NCBI GenBank assembly: GCA_965199875.1
Contig: OZ241346.1
Coordinates: forward strand, 3,534,001-3,598,000
Reading direction: 5' to 3'
From: VXYL01 sp965199875
Lineage (GTDB): Bacteria > Pseudomonadota > Gammaproteobacteria > Pseudomonadales > Azotimanducaceae
Length of the DNA stretch: 64,000 nt
The notes under the pieces are model-generated. The model had not been told where the DNA came from, did not search any database, and saw only the letters and a program-made list of their open reading frames with translations. This document shows positions 9,073 to 17,315 of the stretch, piece by piece (position 1 is the stretch's first letter; each line of letters begins with the position of its first letter). Made by a program: the position numbers and the translations under genes.

Positions 9073-10245
9073 CTAGATCGCGCCGGCGGTTCTAAGCGCC
9101 GCGATGTCGTCCTCGTCGTAGCCAGCTTCGACAAGCACTTCGTCGGTGTGTTCGCCAAGCTCCGGCGTTGCGCGGCGCACCTTGAACGGCGTCGCGGAGA
9201 GCTTGATGGGCTGGGCCACCAGCTCGATGTCGCCGAGCTTGCCATGCCGTGCCGGAGCAGCCATCTGCAAGTGCCGCACCTGGGGATCCGCGAAGACTTC
9301 GTCGATGGAATAGATGTAGCCCGCCGGGACGCCCGCTTCGTTGAAGGCCGCGATCCACTCCTCGCTGCTGCGCGTGCGCGTGATCGCCTCGATTTCGGCG
9401 TTCATGGCATCGCGGTTGACGGAACGCTGCCGGGGCGTGGCGTAGCGCTCGTCCGCAAGCCAGTCCTCGCGCTGCATCACCGCGCAGAAGCGCTTGTAGA
9501 TGGCGTCGCCGGTGGCGGCGATGTTGATGTGTCCGTCGCTGGTGGCGAAGACGCCGGTTGGAATGCCGGTGGGATGGTTGTTGCCGGCCTGCTGCGGCAC
9601 GTCCTGGTGCAGCAGCCAGCGTTCCGCCTGGAAGTCGAGCATGGCGATCTGCGCCTCGAGCAGCGACGTTCGCACCCACTGGCCTTCGCCGGTTTGCGTT
9701 CGCCCCAAGAGCGCGGTCATGATGCCGAGCGCCGCGAAGAGGCCGGCGGAGAGATCGGCAACCGGAATGCCGGCGCGCACCGGCCCTTGCCCGGGCAGGC
9801 CGGTGACGGACATCAGGCCGCCCATGCCCTGGGCCACTTGGTCGAAACCGGGCAGATTGCCGTAGGGTCCGTCCTGGCCGAAGCCGGAGACGCTGGCGTA
9901 GACGATGCCCGGGTTGACGGCCTTGACGGTTTCGTAGTCGATGCCCAGGCGGTGCTTGACGTCCGGGCGGTAGTTCTCGACGACCACGTCGGCGGTTTCG
10001 GCCAGGCGCATGAACACGTCGCGGCCAGCCTCGGCCTTCAGGTTCAGCGTCAGACTGCGCTTGTTGCGGTGCAGGTTCTGGAAGTCCGGGCCGTGCCGGG
10101 CATCGCCCATCTGCCCGTCGCCGCTGCCGGGCTGTTCGATCTTGACGACATCCGCGCCCCAGTCCGCCAGTTGCCGAACGCAGGTGGGGCCGGCGCGAAC
10201 CCGGGTGAGGTCCAGCACTCTGATGTGGGCCAACGGCAGTGGCAT
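9073..10245 (-). CDS. CaiB/BaiF family (class III) CoA transferase
   Basis: This 390-residue protein belongs to the class III CoA transferases, which move CoA between carboxylic acids (formyl-CoA/oxalate, carnitine, bile acid or racemase-type members). Hallmarks are the opening LAHIRVLDLTRVRAGP, GADVVKIEQPGSGD at 30-43, the NKRSLTLNLK strand, DVVVENYRPDVKHRLGIDYE at 86-105, and FDQVAQGMGGLMSVTG at 134-149, where Asp135 aligns with the catalytic aspartate that forms the acyl-anhydride. The C-terminal LGEHTDEVLVEAGYDEDDIAAL is also typical. The ATG at 10245 is supported by AAGGAG 6 nt upstream; the open frame extends further but that part is not family-like. The substrate cannot be told from sequence, and the flanking genes do not help. 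Confidence 0.9.
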   Translation of the reverse strand: MPLPLAHIRVLDLTRVRAGPTCVRQLADWGADVVKIEQPGSGDGQMGDARHGPDFQNLHRNKRSLTLNLKAEAGRDVFMRLAETADVVVENYRPDVKHRLGIDYETVKAVNPGIVYASVSGFGQDGPYGNLPGFDQVAQGMGGLMSVTGLPGQGPVRAGIPVADLSAGLFAALGIMTALLGRTQTGEGQWVRTSLLEAQIAMLDFQAERWLLHQDVPQQAGNNHPTGIPTGVFATSDGHINIAATGDAIYKRFCAVMQREDWLADERYATPRQRSVNRDAMNAEIEAITRTRSSEEWIAAFNEAGVPAGYIYSIDEVFADPQVRHLQMAAPARHGKLGDIELVAQPIKLSATPFKVRRATPELGEHTDEVLVEAGYDEDDIAALRTAGAI

Positions 10246-10381
10246 GGCTTCTCCTTGAACAGGGGGCCCACAACCAGCCCATGGCCAACTCTGGGGTTCC
10301 TGCACGGAAACAACATGGTACTTGATTAGGCGTTGCGGCGAGCGTGTGCCGTGCGCTGCTGCGAGGGACGCGGCTGGCGGC

Positions 10382-11524
10382 TTACACGAGCGTGCGCAGA
10401 AACGCGACGGCAGGCGTGGCGCGGATGCCTTCCGGAGTGCGATAGTCGCGCTTGCCGGCGAGCGCGATCTGCACCGCCTCGGCATTCGGAAAACGCGCCT
10501 TCAAGTAGCGCAACGGGCGGTCGATGTCGCGGTCGCGGAGCTTGCACTCGACGAACAGGACGGGCTGCTGTCCTTCCATCACCACGAAGTCCACCTCGCG
10601 CCGGTCCACGTCGCGGAAGAAGCGCAGTTCGGCATCGCGGCCTTCGACATCCTGCCGGAAGTGGACCCACTTCATCAGATGGCAGGCCACTAGATTCTCG
10701 AAGCGCGCGCCCGGGTCGCGCACCACCGACCAATCGAAGTGGTAGTGCTTGCGTTCCTGCTTCACCGCGCGGATGCGCGGCGCGCCGAAGGGCGGGACGC
10801 GGAACAACGCGAACAGCCGTTCCAAGGCGTCGAGCCACGCGGCGGCCGTCTTGTGCGCGATCTGCAAGTCCTCGCGCAGCGCATTGACGGAGAGCGGCGA
10901 ACCCACCAGGTCCGGCAGACGCAGCATCATCTCCTCCAGCCTGCTCAAGTCCTGGATGCGCGCCAGCGAGCGCACTTCCTCTTCCAACAGCCTCCCACGG
11001 TACTCGCGGGACCAGCGGCGCGCCTGGGTCTCGTCGCCGCCGAGAAACGGCTCGGGAAAACCGCCGAGACGCAGCAGCTGCGCCAGTCCATCGTCATCCT
11101 CGATGCCCGCCTCGGCAACCGAGAAAGGGTGCAGACGCAGCAAGTGGTAGCGGCCTTGCAGCGAGTCGCCGCCGGCGCCGAACAGCTCCAAGCGGCCGCT
11201 GCCGGTCACCAGAATGCGCTGGCGCGATGCCGATGTGCCTGCGGGCAGCGCACCGGCGTCGTCGTAGATGTCCTTCAGGAAGCCTCGCCAACGACTGTAC
11301 TTGTGAATCTCGTCGAAGACCCAGAGCTCCGCCGCGGGCAGTTCGCGACGCAAGATGCGCTCCCGGTGCGCGGCGATGTCCCAGCTCAGATAGCCGTCCT
11401 CGGCACCGGGCAATCCGCGCGTCAGCGTGGTCTTGCCAACCTGCCGCGGCCCCGACACGAACACCATCTTGCGCGCCAGGTCCTTGACGATCTGATCCTG
11501 GAGATAGCGAGTCGTCGCTTCCAT
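10382..11524 (-). CDS. AAA+ ATPase with C-terminal DUF4143 domain
   Basis: The 380-residue product has the two-domain design of the widespread AAA_14/DUF4143 ATPases. The N-terminal P-loop domain has Walker A GPRQVGKT at 25-32 and Walker B LWVFDEIHK at 67-75. The C-terminal DUF4143 region is recognisable by LEEEVRSLARIQDL, by NALREDLQIAHKTAAAWLDALERL, and by a nuclease-like end with EVDFVVMEGQQPVLFVECK, which resembles a PD-(D/E)XK core (Asp, then Glu-x-Lys). The function of these proteins is not established; they are often found in accessory regions. A 15-bp inverted repeat lies between this gene and ispA. The start at 11524 has TATTTT 6 nt upstream and no ribosome binding site. Confidence 0.85.
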   Translation of the reverse strand: MEATTRYLQDQIVKDLARKMVFVSGPRQVGKTTLTRGLPGAEDGYLSWDIAAHRERILRRELPAAELWVFDEIHKYSRWRGFLKDIYDDAGALPAGTSASRQRILVTGSGRLELFGAGGDSLQGRYHLLRLHPFSVAEAGIEDDDGLAQLLRLGGFPEPFLGGDETQARRWSREYRGRLLEEEVRSLARIQDLSRLEEMMLRLPDLVGSPLSVNALREDLQIAHKTAAAWLDALERLFALFRVPPFGAPRIRAVKQERKHYHFDWSVVRDPGARFENLVACHLMKWVHFRQDVEGRDAELRFFRDVDRREVDFVVMEGQQPVLFVECKLRDRDIDRPLRYLKARFPNAEAVQIALAGKRDYRTPEGIRATPAVAFLRTLV

Positions 11525-11536
11525 GCGGAGAAAATA

Positions 11537-11600
11537 CGAGCTATTTCTACCCAAGTCAAAGATGCACGCGAGCATTTTTGATCATGGTAGAAATAAGTCG
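11537..11600. promoter_or_regulatory. Imperfect 15-bp inverted repeat in the DUF4143 ATPase/ispA divergent spacer
   Basis: CGAGCTATTTCTACC (11537-11551) is mirrored by GGTAGAAATAAGTCG (11586-11600) with 13 of 15 matches; the inner 10 bp are perfect and 34 bp separate the arms. It begins 12 nt upstream of the ATPase start codon. The layout suggests an operator bound by a dimeric or looping regulator. No regulator gene is adjacent. Confidence 0.45.
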
Positions 11601-11668
11601 CTTCGCGTGCCCGTGCCTCACGTGCCTCAAGGCAAGCATGTGCGGTGCCATTGCGCTATGGTCGGCGC

Positions 11669-12556
11669 ATGGAGACGGTGCCGCCTCGGGCAAGCGATGC
11701 CGAGCGCGTGGACGCGGTGCTTGATCGCCTGCTGCCGAAAGTCGGCGCAGCCACGGGCGCCCAGGCGAGGCTGGCGAGCGCCATGCGCTACGCCGTTCTC
11801 GGCGGCGGCAAGCGCATTCGGCCCAAGCTGGTGTACGCGGCGGGCTGCATTGCCGAGGCCAACGCCGCGCAACTGGACCTCGGTGCCGCCGCCGTGGAGC
11901 TGGTGCATGCCTTTTCGCTGGTACACGACGATCTGCCCGCCTTGGACGACGACGCCCTGCGCCGGGGCCGACCCACCGTACACGTGGAGTTCGACGAAGC
12001 CACGGCCATTCTCGCTGGCGATGCGTTGCTGGCGCTGGCCTTCGAGGCGGCCAGCGACCCGGCCATCGACGCCCCCATCGCCCGCCGTTGGCTTCGGCTG
12101 CTCGCCAGGGCCAGCGGCGCCGACGGCATGGTCGGCGGCCAGATGCTGGACATCGCCGGAGAAGCCCGAACGCTGGCGTTGCCGGAACTGGCGACGCTGC
12201 ACCGTCTGAAGACCGGGGCGCTGATCCACGCCGCGGTGATGTTGGGGGCAACCGCCGGTCGCCTTGCAGACGCCGACGTCGCCGTCTTGGAACGCTTCGC
12301 CGTCGCCATCGGCCAAGCTTTCCAGATTCAAGACGACGTCCTGGACGCAACGGCGAAGACCGAAGTGCTGGGCAAGCCAAGAGGTTCGGACCAGCGCCGG
12401 GGCAAGTCCACCTACGTCAGCCTGCTGGGAGTCGAGGGCGCGCGCAAGCAAGCAAGCCAGGTGCTCGCAACGGCTTTGCGCCAGCTGGCGCCGTTCGGTT
12501 CAGGGGCCGCGGCGCTCAAGCAGCTGGCGACGGCGATGGTGAAGCGGGAGTTCTAA
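11669..12556 (+). CDS. ispA: Short-chain polyprenyl diphosphate synthase (geranyl/farnesyl diphosphate synthase)
   Basis: The 295-residue enzyme adds isopentenyl diphosphate units to dimethylallyl or geranyl diphosphate, giving farnesyl diphosphate for quinone, undecaprenyl and other isoprenoids. The first aspartate-rich motif DDLPALD at 87-93 carries the two-residue insertion typical of bacterial farnesyl synthases. The second motif DDVLD is at 222-226, and GGGKRIRPKL at 45-54 binds the diphosphate. Length agrees with E. coli IspA (299). The usual partners xseB and dxs are not adjacent; the gene stands alone here. The ATG at 11669 is preferred over an in-frame GTG at 11645 because it matches the family N-terminus. 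TATGGT lies 6 nt upstream with no Shine-Dalgarno sequence. Confidence 0.9.
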   Translation: METVPPRASDAERVDAVLDRLLPKVGAATGAQARLASAMRYAVLGGGKRIRPKLVYAAGCIAEANAAQLDLGAAAVELVHAFSLVHDDLPALDDDALRRGRPTVHVEFDEATAILAGDALLALAFEAASDPAIDAPIARRWLRLLARASGADGMVGGQMLDIAGEARTLALPELATLHRLKTGALIHAAVMLGATAGRLADADVAVLERFAVAIGQAFQIQDDVLDATAKTEVLGKPRGSDQRRGKSTYVSLLGVEGARKQASQVLATALRQLAPFGSGAAALKQLATAMVKREF

Positions 12557-12653
12557 GTCCAAGCGCAGCAGCGCAGACGCTCGGTGCGGCCCGGCAGGAA
12601 GCAGCCTTAGGGTATCGTTCGTTTTGCGAGCACCAAAAATCGGGGGAAGACAC

Positions 12654-13514
12654 ATGCGTGACGTAACCGGCAAGACCGCCTTCATCACCGGCGGCGCCAG
12701 CGGCATGGGGCTGGCCATGGCGCGCTCCTTCGCCGCGGCAGGCATGAAGGTGGCGATTTCCGACATTGAACAAGCCGCGCTCGACGCCGCGCAGGCGGAA
12801 TTCGAGTCGAGCAACGCGGAGTTCATGACTCTGCCCCTCGACGTGACCGACCGCGCCGCGATGGAAGCGGCGGCCGCGGCTACCGAACAGCGCTTCGGCA
12901 AAGTACACGTGGTGTGCAACAACGCTGGCGTCGCGGTCGGCGGCGCCATCGACCGGATGACCTACAACGACTGGGACTGGGTAACCCGCGTCAACCTGAA
13001 CGGCGTGGTCAACGGCATTCAGGCGTTCATGGAACGCATCAAGGCACATGGCGAAGGGGGCCACTTCGTCAACACCGCCTCCATGGCGGGACACATTTCC
13101 ATTCCAGGCTTGTCCGTCTACACGGCCACCAAGTTCGCCGTGGTCGGCATCTCGGAGACCATGCGGGCGGACCTGCTGCCCCACGACATCGGCGTGTCGG
13201 TGCTGTGCCCTGGCGTCGTCAACACCAACATCTTCGAGTCGGGGCGCAATCGCCCGGCCGATCTGCCAGGCACGGACCTTGGCGTGCTGGTGAACGATGC
13301 GCCGGCCGAGGAACAAGCGGTGCGCCTTGAGGAACTGCGCGCCAACGCGCTCGACCCCGCAGTGGTCGGCGAGATGGTGCTGCACGCCATCCGCGAGAAC
13401 GAGTTCTACATCTTCACCCACCCGGAACTCGAAGCGATGTCCAACGTCCGCCAAAGCGAGATGGCCGAAGCGTTCGCGCGCTGGCGAACCTATCGGGAAG
13501 AACGCGGCATCTAG
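12654..13514 (+). CDS. Short-chain dehydrogenase/reductase
   Basis: This 286-residue SDR should oxidise or reduce a hydroxyl/keto substrate with NAD(P). The cofactor motif TGGASGMG is at 12-19, the structural NNAG at 89-92, and the catalytic residues are Ser143, Tyr156 and Lys160 (YTATK). The C-terminal third is longer than in the classical 250-residue SDRs and ends in a charged helix, similar to SDRs annotated against steroid or long-chain alcohols, but the substrate is unknown. GGGGGAAG lies 4 nt before the ATG. It is followed on the other strand by tRNA-Ser. No operon partner is visible. Confidence 0.9.
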   Translation: MRDVTGKTAFITGGASGMGLAMARSFAAAGMKVAISDIEQAALDAAQAEFESSNAEFMTLPLDVTDRAAMEAAAAATEQRFGKVHVVCNNAGVAVGGAIDRMTYNDWDWVTRVNLNGVVNGIQAFMERIKAHGEGGHFVNTASMAGHISIPGLSVYTATKFAVVGISETMRADLLPHDIGVSVLCPGVVNTNIFESGRNRPADLPGTDLGVLVNDAPAEEQAVRLEELRANALDPAVVGEMVLHAIRENEFYIFTHPELEAMSNVRQSEMAEAFARWRTYREERGI

Positions 13515-13535
13515 AGCTTTGCAAGCAGGGCTGTG

Positions 13536-13625
13536 TGGCGGAGAGGCAGGGATTCGAACCCTGGGTGCCCGCGAGGACACACCTGATTTCGAGTCAGGCC
13601 CATTCGGCCGCTCTGGCACCTCTCC
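13536..13625 (-). tRNA. tRNA-Ser (anticodon CGA)
   Basis: The reverse complement folds into a class II tRNA. The acceptor stem GGAGAGG pairs with CCTCTCC, followed by discriminator G and an encoded CCA (13538-13536). The anticodon stem CCTGA/TCAGG encloses the loop CTCGAAA, giving anticodon CGA, which reads the serine codon UCG. A long variable arm (GTGTCC/GGGCAC with a TCGC loop), diagnostic of serine tRNAs, and a T arm with TTCGAAT are present. Length is 90 nt including CCA. Confidence 0.97.
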
Positions 13626-13813
13626 TTGACGCTCGGGTTGCGTGCAACCAGCGCGGTGGCGCAACACCGTGCATTGTCCTAAAGATCGCGCCGTAGGCCA
13701 AGTGCTTGGAGTTCGGCAGTTCGGGCGCGAGTGGTCGGCAACCCAGCTTCGCCATCGGCGCGATAGGGCGATGCTCTCGCCAGCCTCCTTGATGTCGCCC
13801 CGGCCGAGCGTGG

Positions 13814-14563
13814 CTAGCCGCGGCCGATGTACGGCATCGACGACGCCATCACGGTGATGAACGGCACGTTGGCGTCGAGGGGCAGGCTGTCCATGTAGAC
13901 CACCGCCTCGGCGACGTTCTGCACGTCCATGGTGGGTTCCGGCTTCGTCGAGCCGTCCGCCTGCTTCATCCCTTGCTCCATGCGGGAGGTCATCGACGTC
14001 AAGGCGTTGCCGATGTCGATCTGTCCGCAGACGATGTTGTGCTGGCGGCCGTCGAGGAACGTGGAGCGGGTCAGCCCGGTGAGGGCGTGCTTGGTGGACG
14101 TGTACGGTGCCGAGTTCGGCCGCGGCACATGAGCGGAAATGGAGCCGTTGTTGATGATCCGTCCGCCCTTGGGCTGCTGGTTCTTCATCAAGCGAATGGC
14201 GTGCTGGGTGCAGAGGAACGCGCCGGTGAGGTTGACGTCCACGACGCGCTGCCACTGCTCCAGCGTCAGGTCTTCGAGGGGCACGGGCGGCGCGCCGGTG
14301 CCAGCGTTGTTGAACAGCAGGTCCAGTCGCCCGAAAGCGTCCTGGGTTCGGGCGAACAGCGCCGCCACGGAGTCGGCGTCGCGCACGTCCGTGCGCACCG
14401 GCAGCGCCCGTTCGCCAGCGCCGGATTCCTCCGCCGTCTCTTGCAGCAGCTCCAGGCGTCGGCCGGCCAGGGCGACCGAGTAGCCTTCGCGCAAGAGCGC
14501 CAGAGCAGTGTGCTTGCCGATGCCCGTTCCGGCACCGGTGACGATGGCGACTTTTCCGGCCAT
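13814..14563 (-). CDS. Short-chain dehydrogenase/reductase
   Basis: A classical 249-residue SDR. The glycine-rich cofactor motif TGAGTGIG spans 9-16, NNAG is at 85-88, and the catalytic residues Ser141, Tyr154 and Lys158 are all present. The arginines after beta-strand 2 (AGRRLELL) suggest preference for NADP. The C-terminal part contains DVQNVAEAVVYMDSLPLDANV, typical of a subfamily often annotated as 3-ketoacyl reductase-like. AAGGAG lies 5 nt upstream of the ATG. It lies just upstream of, and on the same strand as, the double CoA-transferase gene (40 bp apart), so the two may share a message and work on a common CoA-linked substrate; this link is inference. Confidence 0.9.
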   Translation of the reverse strand: MAGKVAIVTGAGTGIGKHTALALLREGYSVALAGRRLELLQETAEESGAGERALPVRTDVRDADSVAALFARTQDAFGRLDLLFNNAGTGAPPVPLEDLTLEQWQRVVDVNLTGAFLCTQHAIRLMKNQQPKGGRIINNGSISAHVPRPNSAPYTSTKHALTGLTRSTFLDGRQHNIVCGQIDIGNALTSMTSRMEQGMKQADGSTKPEPTMDVQNVAEAVVYMDSLPLDANVPFITVMASSMPYIGRG

Positions 14564-14602
14564 TCCTTCTCCTTGTCGGCTCCTTGTCGATTCCCTGCGT
14601 GG

Positions 14603-16984
14603 TCAGCGACCCACCACCCCCAATGCCGTCAGCCGCTCCACTTGCTCCGCCGGGCAGCGCAGAACGTCGTGCAGGACGTGCTCGGTGTGTTCGCCGAGCA
14701 GCGGCGGCCGACGCAGCGGCAGGCGCTTGCCGGCGATGCGCACCGGTACGCCGGTGTAGCGGCGAGTGCCGGAAGTTGGATGGCCGAGCGCGGCGAAGAA
14801 CGGCGAATCGGTGGCCGCCATGTCGTCGCCGGTAACCACGCGGGAAGCCGCAACGCCAGCTTCGCGCAGCCTGCCCTCGGCCTCGGCGACGGGGAGTTGC
14901 CGCGCCCAGGACTGCACGGCCGCATCGATGGTTTCAGCGTCCGCCCGGCGCGCGCCCGCAGTTGCCCAGCCCGCATCCGCCAAGCCAGGCACGACGCCGA
15001 CGAAACGCTGCCACGCGGCGTCGCTCTCCACCGCCAAGGCCAGCCAGCGCTCGTTGCCGGCTTCGTCGTCGGCGCAGCGGTAGCAGCCGTGGGGCGCCAT
15101 GTCGGGGCTGGCGTTGCCCAGGGGCGGCAGGTTGCCCTCGTGATGGAACTGCTGCACGTAGCGATCGCCGATCAGGAAAGCCGCGGTTTCCACTTGCGCG
15201 GCGTCGATCAGACAGCCTTTGCCGATGCGCTCCCGGCGCAGCAGGGCGGCGAGCACCGCCACCAGGGACTGCTTGCCGGCGATGTGGTCCGGGTGGTTCA
15301 GCGTCGTGCCGACCGGAAAGGGGTCGTCGGGATGCGACCACTGGTGCGTGATGCCCGAGAACGTCTGCAAGTTCGGGCCGTAGGTTTGGAATCCGTCGTA
15401 GGGGCCGCTGCCAAGACCCTGGCTGCGCCAGCACACGATGTCCTCGCGCAGCCGCCGAGCGCCGTCGTAGTCCAGCCCCCAGCGCCCGGCCACCGGGCCG
15501 CGCATGTTCTCCATGATCACGTCGCACCGCGCCGCCAACTGCTGCACCAGCTGGACGCCTTCCTCGTGGCGCATGTCCACGGCAAGGCTCTGCACGCCGA
15601 GGTTCAGCTGGTTGAAGGTGGGGCTGTTGTTGACGTCCATGGCGCCGTTGAGGCCGTTGCGACGCAGGAAGTCCACATGCGCCAGGGATTCGACCTTGAC
15701 GACCTCGGCGCCAAGCAGCGCCAGCAAGGCCGCGGCCTCCGGCACGACGGCGCCGACGCCGAGGTTCAAGACGCGAAGGCCGGCCAGCGGTTTCGCCGCA
15801 TCGACTTCGCCAGCGGCAGCCGGCGGCGACTCGGGCAACGGCTGCGCCGCCAGCGCCCGCGCTTCGGCACCGTGTTCGCCCAAGCCCGGCGCCGGCGTCG
15901 GGACGACGTTCAGCGCCTCTGGTTGCAGAAGCTGCGGGGCGCGCACCAGCTCCATGGTGCCGAACTCCGGATCTTCGACGGAGGCGAAGATGCGCCGTGT
16001 ACGCACGTGGTCGTCGGCGCGAAACTGGCGCAGGGAGTTGACCGGGGAGATGGTCAGGCCGAGCTTCTGGCCGTCGAGGAACAGCTCCCTGCTTGGCCGC
16101 TGGCGGATCAGTTCGGCGCAGAGCAGCTTCAGCGCGTCGGCGTTGGCGACTCGGAACTCCGGATCGCTGAACGGTCCGGAGACGATCTCTTCCGGTTCGC
16201 CCAGCAAGGCGACGAACGCCCGCCACTGCTTCGGCGTACCGGCCAGGATGCGCACGTAGCCGTCCTTCGTCTCGTAGATGGGAAAGCCGTTCGGCCCAAG
16301 CCGCGCGGTGAGGGTTCCCTGCCCTGCCGCCTGCATCTCGTAGGAATGCAGGCAGCGCGTCCACGGCGTGATGGCGGCGACCGCAGCTTCTTCGTAGGGA
16401 ATCTCGTAGCGAACCCCGCCGCCGCTGCGGCCCCGGCGGCGTGTGGCGAAGACGCCGGCCGCCGCCATCGTCGCCGCGTAGACGCCGGCGCCGTCAAGCG
16501 CCAGCCAGGAGGGCGCGTTGCACGGCGGCTGATGCGGCCAGCCACTCGACGCCATGCCGCCGCTGGCGGCGAAACCGACGATGGAGGAGCAGCCCAGGCG
16601 CAGGCGGTCCGTGATGGTTACCGCCACCTGCGCATCGGTGCCGTCGGCGAAGGCGGCAAGCGTTGCACTGAACGCAGACCCCTCCGCATCGAAGACGACG
16701 TCCGAGTGACGGCATAGCTGGTGCAGCAGCTGCAAGCCGTCGGCGCTGTCCGGATCGACCACGATGCTCTTCTTGCCCACGTTGCGGGCCAGGAACGCGG
16801 CGCTGCCGCGCGGCGAGTCGCCAGCGTTCGGCAGACGCGGACGGCGCTGGCGCGTCGCCGCCCCCGAGGGCGGTTCCACCAGCCAGACTTCCGCGCCGAG
16901 GCCAGCCCAGATCAAGCCGGCGTACTCGGTGAGCGGATGCCCCACCTCCAGTACGCGCAAACCTTCGAGCAGACCGCCAGCCAC
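14603..16984 (-). CDS. Tandem double-domain CaiB/BaiF CoA transferase
   Basis: The 793-residue protein contains two class III CoA-transferase domains in one chain. The first begins with LLEGLRVLEVGHPLTEYAG and GAEVWLVEPPSG and runs to about residue 420; the second starts near 435 with LAGLRVLNLGVGAVVPEAA and GAEVVKVESLAHVDF and ends with the usual LLGEHTEHVLHDVL. In the first domain the segment that normally carries the catalytic aspartate (GFAASGGMASS) is poorly conserved, so it may be structural; CaiB/BaiF enzymes normally work as interlocked dimers, and a fused pair could mimic one. The GTG start at 16984 is preceded by GAGAGG. It follows the glutaredoxin-like gene by 10 bp, so the two are probably co-transcribed. 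Confidence 0.88.
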   Translation of the reverse strand: MAGGLLEGLRVLEVGHPLTEYAGLIWAGLGAEVWLVEPPSGAATRQRRPRLPNAGDSPRGSAAFLARNVGKKSIVVDPDSADGLQLLHQLCRHSDVVFDAEGSAFSATLAAFADGTDAQVAVTITDRLRLGCSSIVGFAASGGMASSGWPHQPPCNAPSWLALDGAGVYAATMAAAGVFATRRRGRSGGGVRYEIPYEEAAVAAITPWTRCLHSYEMQAAGQGTLTARLGPNGFPIYETKDGYVRILAGTPKQWRAFVALLGEPEEIVSGPFSDPEFRVANADALKLLCAELIRQRPSRELFLDGQKLGLTISPVNSLRQFRADDHVRTRRIFASVEDPEFGTMELVRAPQLLQPEALNVVPTPAPGLGEHGAEARALAAQPLPESPPAAAGEVDAAKPLAGLRVLNLGVGAVVPEAAALLALLGAEVVKVESLAHVDFLRRNGLNGAMDVNNSPTFNQLNLGVQSLAVDMRHEEGVQLVQQLAARCDVIMENMRGPVAGRWGLDYDGARRLREDIVCWRSQGLGSGPYDGFQTYGPNLQTFSGITHQWSHPDDPFPVGTTLNHPDHIAGKQSLVAVLAALLRRERIGKGCLIDAAQVETAAFLIGDRYVQQFHHEGNLPPLGNASPDMAPHGCYRCADDEAGNERWLALAVESDAAWQRFVGVVPGLADAGWATAGARRADAETIDAAVQSWARQLPVAEAEGRLREAGVAASRVVTGDDMAATDSPFFAALGHPTSGTRRYTGVPVRIAGKRLPLRRPPLLGEHTEHVLHDVLRCPAEQVERLTALGVVGR

Positions 16985-16994
16985 CCGCCTCTCG

Positions 16995-17264
16995 CTAGCC
17001 GTGCGCGGCCAGGTAGTCGATGATGTCGGCGGATTCGTACAGCCAGCGCACCTCGTCGCCGCTGTCGATGCGCAAGCAGGGCACGGTGGCGCGTCCGCCG
17101 CCAAGCAGCAGTTCGCGCAGCGCGCCCGGCTCGCGCAGCGTGTCTCGGCTTGGCACGTCGAGGCCCCGCTCATCCAGAAAGCGCCGCACCCGAGCGCAGA
17201 ACGGACAGGACTCGTACTGATAGAGAACGTAGCTCTCGGCGGCGGTTGCGGGTTCGCTTGGCAT
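16995..17264 (-). CDS. Glutaredoxin / GST N-terminal-like thioredoxin-fold protein
   Basis: The 89-residue protein has a glutaredoxin fold with the redox motif CPFC at 20-23, the usual TVP cis-proline segment (ATVPCL near 59-64), and the glutathione-contacting ESADIIDYL near the end. It should reduce disulfides or glutathione mixed disulfides in the cytosol. Length matches single-domain monocysteine/dithiol glutaredoxins. The gene is divergent from a DsbA-like gene with a 51-bp spacer. There is no Shine-Dalgarno sequence; TATACT ends exactly 7 nt before the ATG. Confidence 0.88.
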   Translation of the reverse strand: MPSEPATAAESYVLYQYESCPFCARVRRFLDERGLDVPSRDTLREPGALRELLLGGGRATVPCLRIDSGDEVRWLYESADIIDYLAAHG

Positions 17265-17271
17265 GGCGGCG

Positions 17272-17277
17272 AGTATA
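17272..17277 (-). promoter_or_regulatory. -10-like hexamer 7 nt before the glutaredoxin start
   Basis: TATACT (5 of 6 consensus) is separated from the ATG at 17264 by CGCCGCC. This is the same geometry as seen at smpB and recQ and suggests a leaderless transcript. Confidence 0.45.
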
Positions 17278-17315
17278 AACTCGCTTTCGGCAACGCGGAC
17301 ACGGGAGGCTTGGGC

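Noticed and set aside
13636..13649. Perfect 14-bp palindrome GGTTGCGTGCAACC upstream of tRNA-Ser
   Set aside because: It could be an operator or tRNA promoter element, but no promoter hexamers fit around it and a short palindrome in GC-rich DNA is weak evidence.
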